This document shows, one piece after another, positions 1 through 7,524 of a stretch of DNA of 64,000 bases (positions are counted from its first letter, which is position 1; every line of letters starts with the position of its first letter). This DNA comes from Oceanicella sp. SM1341 (GTDB lineage Bacteria > Pseudomonadota > Alphaproteobacteria > Rhodobacterales > Rhodobacteraceae), in the NCBI RefSeq assembly GCF_003448965.1, contig NZ_QRGC01000004.1:62001-126000 (forward strand). The letters are read 5' to 3'. The translations under genes were made by a program, and so were the position numbers. The notes under the pieces are model-generated. The model was not told the DNA's origin, ran no database searches, and saw only the letters and a list, made by a program, of their open reading frames with translations.

Positions 1-1
1 C

Positions 2-748
2 CTCGGCATCTCGGTCACCGAGCCGGAGCCGGGCCTGGGCAACTATGCCCTCCTCGCCGAAAGCCGGCCGATCCAGACCAGCTTCATCATCACCTTCCGG
101 GTGGCGGCGATCACCACCGTGTTCTGCCTGGTGCTGGGCTACATCGTGTCCTACGCCATCTACAACGCCTCGAAGCGCGGCGTGGGGCTGATGGTGGCCC
201 TCGTGCTGCTGCCGTTCTGGATCTCGGTGCTCATCCGCTCCTTCTCCTGGATCGTGCTGCTGGGCCGCTCGGGGCTGGTGAACGACGCGTTGATGGGCAT
301 GGGGCTGATCGACCGGCCCCTGCGGCTGATGCACAACGAGTTCGGCGTGCTCATCGCCATGGTGCACGTGATGCTGCCCTTCGCGGTGCTGCCGATCATG
401 GCCAACATGAAGGGCATCGACCGCTCCTTCGTGAACGCGGCCCGCGGCCTCGGCGCCTCCGAGTGGACCGCCTTCTGGCAGGTCTACTTCCCGCAGACCA
501 AGCCCGGCGTGCTCTCGGCCGCGCTGCTGGTCTTCGTGCTCTCGCTCGGCTTCTACATCACCCCGGCGCTGCTGGGCGGCGGCCGCGTGCTGATGATTTC
601 CGAATACATCACCTACCAGATCCAGGAGTTCCTCAAGTGGGGCACCGGGACGATGCTCTCCGTCACCCTGCTGGTGGCCACGGGCGTGGTGATCCTTGCC
701 GCCGCGCGCTTCGTGAACCTGCGCCGCGCCTTCCTGGAGAGAGGCTGA
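2..748 (+). CDS. ABC transporter permease, PotB type (5' truncated)
   Basis: The frame is open from base 2, so the true start lies left of the window; 248 residues are visible. The product is an inner-membrane permease subunit of a polyamine/Fe-type (PotBC family) ABC importer. About six hydrophobic segments are seen, and the cytoplasmic EAA loop that contacts the ATPase is recognisable around visible residue 146 (ARGLGASEWTAF...P). The stop overlaps the next permease start (TGATG), as expected for paired PotB/PotC subunits. The binding protein and ATPase are presumably upstream, outside the window. The substrate cannot be read from the permease, but the downstream amidohydrolase and carbamoylase suggest a nitrogen compound. 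Confidence 0.9.
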   Translation, partial: LGISVTEPEPGLGNYALLAESRPIQTSFIITFRVAAITTVFCLVLGYIVSYAIYNASKRGVGLMVALVLLPFWISVLIRSFSWIVLLGRSGLVNDALMGMGLIDRPLRLMHNEFGVLIAMVHVMLPFAVLPIMANMKGIDRSFVNAARGLGASEWTAFWQVYFPQTKPGVLSAALLVFVLSLGFYITPALLGGGRVLMISEYITYQIQEFLKWGTGTMLSVTLLVATGVVILAAARFVNLRRAFLERG

Positions 749-1524
749 TGCACAACCGCTCCTTCTTCCGCATCTTCATGCAGACGGGTGCGTGGCTGAT
801 CCTCGCCTTCCTGCTGCTGCCGATGCTGGTGGTGATCCCGGTCTCGCTCACCGACAAGAGCTACATCTCGCTGCCCCAGGACGGGCTGTCGATGCAGCAT
901 TACACCAACTATTTCACCTCGGCGGAGTGGCTCTGGGCCACGGGCACCAGCCTGTTCATCGGCGTGGGCGTGGCGCTCTGCGCCACGGTGCTGGGCACCG
1001 CCTTCGCCATCGGCTGCTGGTTCCTCTCCGACCGGATGTCGACCATCGCGCGCTGGATCCTGATCACCCCCATCCTGGTGCCGCCGGTGGTGCAGTCGCT
1101 CGGCTTCTACCGCTTCTGGGTGCAGCTCGGGCTGATCGACACCTATACCGGCGTGATCCTCGCCCACACGCTGCTGGCCCTGCCCTATGTCTCCATCTCG
1201 GTCTTCGCGGCACTGGCAAACCTTGATCGGCGCATCCCGCAGGCGGCGCGCTCGCTCGGCGCCTCGGTCTGGACCACGGTGATCTCGGTGGTGGTGCCGG
1301 CGGCAAAGCCGGGCATGATGGCCGGCGCGATCTTCGCCTTCATCGTGTCCTTCGACGAGATCGTCGGCGTGCTGTTCATCACCGTGCGCAACGTGCAGAC
1401 CCTGCCGAAGATGATCTGGCAGGGCATCCAGGACAACATCGACCCCACCATCGCCGCGGTGGCGACCGTGCTCACGGTTATCACCCTGGTGCTGATGGCG
1501 GTGGGGGCGCTGCGCAAGTCATGA
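748..1524 (+). CDS. ABC transporter permease, PotC type
   Basis: A 258-residue second permease subunit of the same importer, starting at the ATG that overlaps the previous stop. It begins with a short cytoplasmic tail and a strong first membrane segment (residues ~12-32), then five more hydrophobic segments. The EAA loop reads ARSLGASVWTTVISVVVPAA, characteristic of the PotC/binding-protein-dependent permease family. It ends in an ATGA overlap with the amidohydrolase, so transporter and enzyme are probably translated from one mRNA. The overlap implies that the imported compound is the substrate of the downstream enzymes, or is related to it. Confidence 0.92.
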   Translation: MHNRSFFRIFMQTGAWLILAFLLLPMLVVIPVSLTDKSYISLPQDGLSMQHYTNYFTSAEWLWATGTSLFIGVGVALCATVLGTAFAIGCWFLSDRMSTIARWILITPILVPPVVQSLGFYRFWVQLGLIDTYTGVILAHTLLALPYVSISVFAALANLDRRIPQAARSLGASVWTTVISVVVPAAKPGMMAGAIFAFIVSFDEIVGVLFITVRNVQTLPKMIWQGIQDNIDPTIAAVATVLTVITLVLMAVGALRKS

Positions 1525-2888
1525 CCCGCCTGCTGCTGCGCGACGCGCGCTACATTGCCCATGACGGCACCGGCCCGGTGCTGCGCGCCGGCCATATCGC
1601 CATCGAGGGTGACCGGATCGTCGCCCTGCCCGAGACACTCGAGGGCAGCGATTTCGAGAGCTTCGAGCCGGTGGAGTGCTCCACGAAAGCCGTCTCGCCC
1701 GGCTTCATCAACGCCCATACCCACGCGGTGCTGCTGGCGCTGCGCGGCACGGTGGAGGACATCGAGGGCAACCTCGTCTACCAGTACATGGTGCCGGCGA
1801 GCTACCTGCTGGAACCGCATGAGCGCGCCGCCATCGCCCGGCTCGCCTGCGTGGAGGCGATCCGCTGCGGCACCACCACCATGGTCGACCCGCTGCGCCA
1901 CGTGGCCGATTACGCGCCCGCGATGATCGACACCGGCATGCGCCTGTGGCTGGCCGAAAGCTGCGCCGACGCGGTGACCACCGAGGTGGGCCGCGGCACC
2001 TACCGCTTCGACCGCGACTGGGGCGAGACCTTCCTCGCCCGCACCCGCGACCTGATCGAGCGCTTCCACGGCGCCGAGGACGGCCGGGTTCAGGTGATGA
2101 TCGCCGCCCATGCGCCGGACAATTGCTCGCCCTGGATGCTGGCCACGCTCAAGGAGATGGCCCGCGCCCACGGCCTGCGCCGCACGGTGCACCTCAGCCA
2201 GATCGTCTCCGAGGTGGCGCAGGTGCGCGCCCTGCACGGCTGCACCTCCACCGAATACCTCGCCCGCGAAGGCTTCCTCGGCGATGACCTGCTCGCCGTG
2301 CACTGGACCTTCTGCACCGAGGAAGACGTCGCAATCCTCGCCGAAAGCGGCACGCATTTCGCCCATTCCCCGGCCTCGATGTCGGTGAAGGGGCCGCACC
2401 AGCTGCCCATCCGCGCCATCCTCGAGAGCGGGGTGAACATCGCCTTCGGCACCGACAACATGACCGAGGACATGTTCCAGGCGATGAAGCTCGGCCTCAC
2501 CGTGCACCGCGGCGCCTGGGGGCGCTCGGTCACGCCGCAGCCCGGCCGGGCCTTCGACTGCGCCACGATCAACGGCGCGAAGGCGCTGGGGCGCGACGAT
2601 CTCGGCCGCATCGCGGTGGGGGCGAAGGCGGATCTCGCCTTCCTCGACCTCGGCGCCCCGGCGCTGAACCCGCGGCTCTCGCTGGTCTCGAACCTCGTGC
2701 ATTACGGCCACCCCGGCGTGGTCACCGACACGATGGTGGACGGCCGCTTCCTGATGCGCGACCGCCGCCTCACCACGGTCGACGAGCGCGCCGCCGTGGA
2801 CGAGGCCCAGGCCGCCACGGACGCGATGTGGGAGCGCTTCGCCGCGCAGGAAAAGGACGTACCGCTGCCGCAGCGCGACACGGTCTGA
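1521..2888 (+). CDS. Amidohydrolase family protein (AtzB/TrzA/SsnA-like)
   Basis: A 455-residue metal-dependent hydrolase of the amidohydrolase superfamily. Such enzymes use a TIM barrel with one or two divalent metals to hydrolyse amide, amidine or amine bonds. Visible metal-site signatures are N-A-H-T-H (H66, H68), a later H in VHLSQ, a further H in AVHW and the D of FGTDN. Length and order fit the deaminase/chlorohydrolase branch (cytosine deaminase, AtzB, TrzA, SsnA). Flanking beta-sheet segments at both ends form the usual second domain. It overlaps the permease upstream and is followed 25 bp later by a DUF1028 gene. The exact substrate is unknown; a ring-opening or deaminating step on an imported N-heterocycle is an inference from context. 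Confidence 0.88.
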   Translation: MTRLLLRDARYIAHDGTGPVLRAGHIAIEGDRIVALPETLEGSDFESFEPVECSTKAVSPGFINAHTHAVLLALRGTVEDIEGNLVYQYMVPASYLLEPHERAAIARLACVEAIRCGTTTMVDPLRHVADYAPAMIDTGMRLWLAESCADAVTTEVGRGTYRFDRDWGETFLARTRDLIERFHGAEDGRVQVMIAAHAPDNCSPWMLATLKEMARAHGLRRTVHLSQIVSEVAQVRALHGCTSTEYLAREGFLGDDLLAVHWTFCTEEDVAILAESGTHFAHSPASMSVKGPHQLPIRAILESGVNIAFGTDNMTEDMFQAMKLGLTVHRGAWGRSVTPQPGRAFDCATINGAKALGRDDLGRIAVGAKADLAFLDLGAPALNPRLSLVSNLVHYGHPGVVTDTMVDGRFLMRDRRLTTVDERAAVDEAQAATDAMWERFAAQEKDVPLPQRDTV

Positions 2889-2913
2889 GAACAGGCAAGG
2901 GACTGGACACGAA

Positions 2914-3675
2914 ATGACTTTCTCCATCATCGGCCGCTGCGAGCGCACCGGGGCCTTCGGCGCCGCGGTCACCACCTCGAACCTCGCGGTGGGCTCGCGC
3001 TGCGCGCGGCTGAGCCACCGCAAGGGCGCCTTCCTCAGCCAGCACCGCACCGACCCGCGGCTGGGCGACCTCGGCATCGAGCTGCTCTCGCAGGGTGTCT
3101 CGGCCGACGAGGCGGTGGCCCGCGTCTGCGAGAGCACCCCGGACGTGGAGTGGCGCCAGCTCGCCGCACTCGACACCGAGGGCCGCGCCTCGGTCTACCA
3201 CGGCCGGCGCATGTACTCGATCTACACCCATTCGGTGGGCAAGAACTGCGTGGCGGCGGGCAACATCCTCGCCAATGACCGCATCACCGCCGCGATGGTC
3301 GCCGCCTTCGAGGAAGACCCCGAGGAGGTGCTGGCCGAGCGGCTGATGCGCGCCCTCGAGGCCGGCCGCGACGCGGGCGGCGAGATCATCGGCCCCCTGC
3401 GCTCCTCGGTGCTGCGCGCCACGGGCGAGCACGGGCTCGACCGCTGCGACCTGCGCGTCGACATCTCCGCAAAGGACGCGGTGGCCGACCTGCGCGCCCT
3501 CAAGACCGCCTACGGCGACCAGGAGGAGGAGCTGCGCCGCATCGCGCTCGAGCCCGACGCCCTGCCGGTGTCGCGCACGCTCTTCGAGGCCTCCATCGAG
3601 CGCATCGAGGCCCTCGGCCTCGCCGACCGTTTCCCCACCGCGCGGCGGCGCGACACCTGGGTCCTGCGGGGATGA
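2914..3675 (+). CDS. DUF1028 domain protein (first copy)
   Basis: A 253-residue protein that opens with the family hallmark MTFSI...TGAFGAAVTTSNLAVG, followed by the R-T-D-P-R-L-G motif near residue 50. DUF1028 proteins are thought to have an Ntn-hydrolase-like fold; their activity is not firmly established. The start is supported by a purine-rich stretch (CAAGGGA) upstream. The gene overlaps the EamA transporter by ATGA. A paralogue of 225 residues lies about 3.6 kb downstream next to the carbamoylase, so DUF1028 accompanies both halves of this cluster. I infer a hydrolytic or accessory role on the same compound class, without direct evidence. Confidence 0.88.
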   Translation: MTFSIIGRCERTGAFGAAVTTSNLAVGSRCARLSHRKGAFLSQHRTDPRLGDLGIELLSQGVSADEAVARVCESTPDVEWRQLAALDTEGRASVYHGRRMYSIYTHSVGKNCVAAGNILANDRITAAMVAAFEEDPEEVLAERLMRALEAGRDAGGEIIGPLRSSVLRATGEHGLDRCDLRVDISAKDAVADLRALKTAYGDQEEELRRIALEPDALPVSRTLFEASIERIEALGLADRFPTARRRDTWVLRG

Positions 3676-4583
3676 CAACCGCCCCGGCGCGCACCGGCTT
3701 CGCGCCGGTCGCGGCAGTGATGGTGGCCGCGCAGGCGGTGTTCTGCCTCAACGACGGCTTCGTGAAGGCGATCACCGCCGAGGTGAGCGCCATCCAGTAC
3801 GGCGTGCTGCGCGCCGGCTTCATCTTCGTCTTCCTGTGCATCGGCGCGCTCATCTTCACCGGCATGCGGGCGCGGCCGGTGAAGCTGCTGCCGGTGCTGG
3901 CGCGCAGCGGCTTCCAGGCCTGCTCGATGCTGCTGCAGATCTTCGCGCTGTCGCTGCTGCCGCTCTCCACCGCCGCGGTGTGCTTCTACACCTTCCCGCT
4001 GTTCTCCACCCTGCTCAGCGCCCTCGTGATGCGCGAGCGGGTGAGCCGCATGCAGGTGGGTGCCGTGGTGCTCGGCCTCCTCGGCGCGGTGCTCATCATC
4101 GGGCCGGCGCGGGCCGAGGGGCTGGCGCTCGTGCTGCCCTTCGCCGCCGCCTTCTGCTACGCGGCCTCGGTGCTGGTCACGCATTACCACTGCAAGGAAG
4201 AACAGCCGGTGGCGCTGGTGCGCACCCAGGCGCTGGTGGCGCTCTGCGTGGCGGGCGTGGCCCTTGCCGTGGTGCCGGCGGCGGCCGGGGGCACCTGGGT
4301 TTCGATGCCGCTCGAGCTCTGGGGCGCGGTGGCGCTGGTGGGGGTGGCCAGCATCGGCTCGGGCTTCCTGCTGGTCTGGGTCTACCAGCGCGCCGCCCCG
4401 CCCGACCTCGCGCCCTTCAGCTACACCTACCTGCTCTGGGTCATGCTGCTCGACTTCGCCGCCTGGGGCCACCTGCCCCGCCCGGCGGCGCTGCTCGGCT
4501 CGGTGCTCATCGCCCTCGGCGGCATCATGGTGCTGCGCGAGGGCCGCAAGCTCACCCGGAGGTTCAACCAGCCGCTTCGATGA
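3672..4583 (+). CDS. EamA/DMT-family transporter
   Basis: A 303-residue polytopic protein with about ten hydrophobic segments arranged as two five-helix halves, typical of EamA drug/metabolite exporters (RhaT/YdcZ superfamily). The N-terminal half contains the usual F-C-L-N-D-G-F start of helix 1; the second half repeats the pattern from about residue 160. It starts on an ATG overlapping the DUF1028 stop and converges with the LysR gene, overlapping its 3' end by 20 bp. It may export a product or toxic intermediate of the hydrolases. Substrate unknown. Confidence 0.88.
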   Translation: MTTAPARTGFAPVAAVMVAAQAVFCLNDGFVKAITAEVSAIQYGVLRAGFIFVFLCIGALIFTGMRARPVKLLPVLARSGFQACSMLLQIFALSLLPLSTAAVCFYTFPLFSTLLSALVMRERVSRMQVGAVVLGLLGAVLIIGPARAEGLALVLPFAAAFCYAASVLVTHYHCKEEQPVALVRTQALVALCVAGVALAVVPAAAGGTWVSMPLELWGAVALVGVASIGSGFLLVWVYQRAAPPDLAPFSYTYLLWVMLLDFAAWGHLPRPAALLGSVLIALGGIMVLREGRKLTRRFNQPLR

Positions 4584-5454
4584 AGCCGCGGAAGAACTCC
4601 ATGAACCGCCCCGCGAGGTTCGAGGTCGGGAACAGCCGCGAGGTGATGGAGGACATGCGGATGGGCAGCACCGGGTCCGTCGGCACCTTCACGATGCGTC
4701 CCGGCTCGCGCCCGATCAGCGCGAAACTGTCCACCAGCGCCACGCCCATGCCGGAGGCCACCAGCTCCAGCGCCGTCGCGGTGTGGCGCACCTCGCAGGA
4801 ATAGCGCCGCTCCAGCCCGCGCTCGGCGAACACCTGGTCCACCAGCCGGCCCAGCGGCGTGTTGGTGGCGTAGGAGATGTGGTTCACCAGGTTGAGGTCG
4901 GTGATGCTCACCCGCTTCATGTAGGCGAAGTCGTGCCCCGGCGGGCAGACGCACACCAGCTCCCCCGCCGCGATCGGCCCGACCGAGAGCGACGGGTGCC
5001 GCGGCACGGTGATCGACAGCCCGAGGTCGGCCCGCCCGCTCACCAGCTTCTCGGAGATCTCGTCCACCGAGCCGAGCTCGAGCGACAGCCGCAGCTTCGG
5101 CCGCGCCTTCGAGAATTCCGCCAGCGCCCGCGGCAGCACCCCCAGCCCGATGGAGGGCGAGGCGATGATGTTGAGCGTGCCCATGGTGCCGCCGCGCAGC
5201 TCCTCCACGATGGAGGAGATGCGCTTCTGCTGCATGAACAGGTGCTGCGCCTCCTGCGCGATGTGCCGCGCCTCGCGCGTGGGGATCAGCCGGCCGCGGT
5301 CGCGCTCGAACAGGGTGAGGCCGGTGATGTCCTCCGTGTGGCGGATCATGTTGCTCACCGCGGGCTGCGATACATTGAGCAGCTCCGCCGCGCGCGCCGT
5401 GGTGCCGACCTCGATCACGGTGCTGAGCACCTCCAGCTGACGGGCATTGATCAT
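4564..5454 (-). CDS. LysR-family transcriptional regulator
   Basis: A 296-residue regulator: N-terminal winged helix-turn-helix (residues ~3-62, with AARAAELLNVSQPAVS in the recognition region) and a C-terminal periplasmic-binding-like effector domain. A longer form starting at a TTG at 5475 is possible, but I prefer the ATG at 5454 because AAGG lies nine bases upstream and the protein then begins MINARQLEV, as family members do. It is divergent from the N-carbamoyl hydrolase gene across a 97-bp AT-rich gap and convergent with the EamA gene. The classical LysR arrangement suggests that it controls the carbamoylase operon in response to substrate. Confidence 0.9.
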   Translation of the reverse strand: MINARQLEVLSTVIEVGTTARAAELLNVSQPAVSNMIRHTEDITGLTLFERDRGRLIPTREARHIAQEAQHLFMQQKRISSIVEELRGGTMGTLNIIASPSIGLGVLPRALAEFSKARPKLRLSLELGSVDEISEKLVSGRADLGLSITVPRHPSLSVGPIAAGELVCVCPPGHDFAYMKRVSITDLNLVNHISYATNTPLGRLVDQVFAERGLERRYSCEVRHTATALELVASGMGVALVDSFALIGREPGRIVKVPTDPVLPIRMSSITSRLFPTSNLAGRFMEFFRGFIEAAG

Positions 5455-5551
5455 ATAACGTGACCTTATTTCCAAGGGGGTGCTATTTTATTTCAACATA
5501 TCGGCGTGCTCGTCTAGTCCTGTTTGTGATCCGTTAAGGAAGGGAGCTGCC
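5455..5551. promoter_or_regulatory. Divergent LysR / carbamoylase promoter region
   Basis: This 97-bp gap between divergent genes is much more AT-rich than its surroundings. Read on the minus strand it holds two direct repeats, TTGAAATAA and TTGGAAATAA, about 20 bp apart. They could be LysR contact sites or parts of the two promoters. On the plus strand AAGGGAG stands at a good distance from the carbamoylase ATG. No exact operator can be assigned from one sequence. Confidence 0.45.
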
Positions 5552-6487
5552 ATGAGCCGCAAGGAAATCCTCGCCGTCGCCCAGATGGGCCCGGTCCATC
5601 TCAGCGACACCAAGGAAGCGGTGGTCGCCCGTCTCATCGACATGCTGCGCGAGGCGGCGGGCCGCGGCGCGAAATGGGTGACCTTCCCCGAGCTCGCCCT
5701 CACCACCTTCTTCCCGCGCTACATCTACGACACGCCCGAGGACTACGACCGCTTCTTCGAGGAGGGCCTGCCCTCCCCCGCCATGGCGCCGCTCTTCGAG
5801 GTGGCGAAGGACCTCGGCGTCGGCTTCTACCTCGGCTATGCCGAGAAGATCACCGAGGGCGGCGAGACGCATCGCTACAACACCGCCGTGCTGGTGGGCC
5901 CGGACGGCACGATCCTCGGCAAGTACCGCAAGGTGCACCTGCCCGGCACCAAGGACCCGCTCCACAAGGCGAATTTCGAGCATCTCGAGAAGCGCTACTT
6001 CGAGGTGGGCGACCTCGGCTTCAACACCTTCAAGTCGCCCATCGGGCGCATCGGCATGTGCATCTGCAACGACCGCCGCTGGCCGGAGACCTTCCGGGTG
6101 ATGGCGCTGCAGGGCGCCGAGATCTTCATGCTCGGCTACAACACGCCGACGCTGAACATCCACCACCCCGAGCCCGCCCACCTGCGCGCACTGCACCACA
6201 AGCTCTCCATCGAAAGTGCCGCCTACCAGAACGGCGCCTGGGTGCTCGCCGCGGCCAAGTGCGGCGCCGAGGACGGGTTCGCGATGATCGGCGGCTCGGC
6301 CATCGTGGCGCCGACCGGCGAGACGGTGGCCTACGCGGTGTCGGAGGATGACGAGGTCATCACCCATGCCTGCGACATGGAGCTGGGCGCGTACATCCGC
6401 CGCTCGGTGTTCGACTTCGCCCGCCACCGGCGCATCGAGCATTACGGGCTGATCACCTCGCAGACCGGGGTGGAGATCAAGGAATGA
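5552..6487 (+). CDS. N-carbamoyl-D-amino-acid hydrolase (nitrilase superfamily)
   Basis: A 311-residue cytoplasmic carbon-nitrogen hydrolase. It cleaves N-carbamoyl amino acids to the free amino acid, CO2 and ammonia, the second step after hydantoin ring opening. The nitrilase triad is visible: E47 in FPELALTT, K127 in KYRKVHLPG and C172 in CICNDRRWPE. The protein is close in length and motif pattern to Agrobacterium D-carbamoylase (304 aa), including YQNGAW and the HYGLI end. The start at 5552 is set by the strong AAGGGAG ribosome site; an in-frame upstream start at 5480 would run through the promoter. It overlaps the second DUF1028 gene by ATGA and is divergent from a LysR regulator. Stereospecificity is inferred from similarity only. 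Confidence 0.92.
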   Translation: MSRKEILAVAQMGPVHLSDTKEAVVARLIDMLREAAGRGAKWVTFPELALTTFFPRYIYDTPEDYDRFFEEGLPSPAMAPLFEVAKDLGVGFYLGYAEKITEGGETHRYNTAVLVGPDGTILGKYRKVHLPGTKDPLHKANFEHLEKRYFEVGDLGFNTFKSPIGRIGMCICNDRRWPETFRVMALQGAEIFMLGYNTPTLNIHHPEPAHLRALHHKLSIESAAYQNGAWVLAAAKCGAEDGFAMIGGSAIVAPTGETVAYAVSEDDEVITHACDMELGAYIRRSVFDFARHRRIEHYGLITSQTGVEIKE

Positions 6488-7161
6488 CCTTCTCGCTCGC
6501 CGGCATCTGCGCCGAGACCGGGGAGATCGGCTATGCCGTGACCACCTCGAGCGTCTGCGTGGGCGCCCGGGTGGGGGCCATCGGGCCCGATTGCGTGGTG
6601 TTCTCCCAGGCCCGCACCGACCCGCGCCTGCACGGCGTGGGCCTTGCCGCCCATGCCGCCACCGGCTCGGCCGCGGCGGCCATCGGGGCGATGCAGGGCG
6701 CGGCCGTGGCGGCGCACTGGCGGCAGCTCGGCATCCTCACCCGCAGGGGCGAGGCGCTGCATTTCACCGGCGCCTCCTGCCTGCCCGAATGCGGCGGGCT
6801 CACCGGCGAAGGCTGCCTCGCGCTCGGCAATTTCCTCGGCGCGCCGGAGGTGATGCCGGCAATGGTGGCAGGCTTCGAGGCGGCCACGGGCCCGCTCGCG
6901 GCGCGGCTCATCGCCGGGCTCGCCGCCGGCGTGGCGGCCGGGGCGGAGCGTGACCCGCTGCAATCCGCCGCCCTGAAGGTGCTGGGCTCCGAGGGGATCT
7001 TCTCGGCCGACCTGCGGGCCGACCGCTCGCCCACCCCAGTGGACGCGCTGGCCGAGCTCTGGGCCGACTGGGCGCCCAAGGCCGATGCCTACCGGCTGCG
7101 CGTGCTCGACCCCGATTCCGCCCCGCCCTCGCGCGAGGTGGAACACGCGAACCGGGGCTGA
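6484..7161 (+). CDS. DUF1028 domain protein (second copy)
   Basis: A 225-residue paralogue of the protein at 2914-3675, with the same start (MTFSLAG...TGEIGYAVTTSSVCVG) and the R-T-D-P-R-L motif. It is shorter because it lacks part of the C-terminal region of the first copy. Its ATG overlaps the stop of the carbamoylase, so the two are almost certainly co-translated. Two diverged DUF1028 genes in one small catabolic cluster point to a real metabolic link with amide or carbamoyl hydrolysis. No catalytic role can be assigned. Confidence 0.87.
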   Translation: MTFSLAGICAETGEIGYAVTTSSVCVGARVGAIGPDCVVFSQARTDPRLHGVGLAAHAATGSAAAAIGAMQGAAVAAHWRQLGILTRRGEALHFTGASCLPECGGLTGEGCLALGNFLGAPEVMPAMVAGFEAATGPLAARLIAGLAAGVAAGAERDPLQSAALKVLGSEGIFSADLRADRSPTPVDALAELWADWAPKADAYRLRVLDPDSAPPSREVEHANRG

Positions 7162-7524
7162 GCCCCGCGCCCGGCCGGCCCGCCCGGCGCACGGGCGGCC
7201 GATCGGCCGCCGGGACACCGTCTCACACCCGCCCGGGCGCTTCCCCCCTGCCGCCACGGGCGATGACGCCGCTCCACGCACACCCGGCGAGGACGTCCCG
7301 GGCCGGAGGGCGGGCAGCAGCAGGTCCCGGAGGACGTGTCCGCCCCGCTCGGGCCCCGGCGCGGTTGCCCCGGATGCTGGCGCGGCCGGAACCCCGGCGA
7401 AAGCCGGGGTCGCCCCGGTGTCTCCGTCAGGCCGCCGCCCCGCGTCCCCTGCACCCTCCCGCGCCCGCCGGGCGAAGCCGCCTACCACGGGCCGTCTGAC
7501 CGTTGCGGCCGGGGGCTGGCGGCC
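7162..7524. other. Gene-free gap with hairpins
   Basis: There is no credible gene here; the open frames are GC-driven. Two structures stand out. One is a perfect 18-bp palindrome at 7194-7211 (GGCGGCCGATCGGCCGCC), just after the DUF1028 stop, possibly a weak terminator without a T-tract. The other is the GNRA hairpin at 7391-7410, listed separately. The gap separates two convergent transcription units. Confidence 0.6.
7391..7410. repeat. REP-like hairpin with GAAA loop
   Basis: A perfect 8-bp stem (ACCCCGGC / GCCGGGGT) closes a GAAA tetraloop. This sequence type is a common intergenic palindromic element in GC-rich proteobacteria. No second copy was noticed in this window. It lies between convergent genes, the usual place for REP-like elements. 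Confidence 0.6.

Noticed and set aside
1185-3176. 663-residue minus-strand open frame
   Set aside because: It lies opposite the amidohydrolase and DUF1028 genes, has no recognisable motif or proper start, and is a shadow of those genes.
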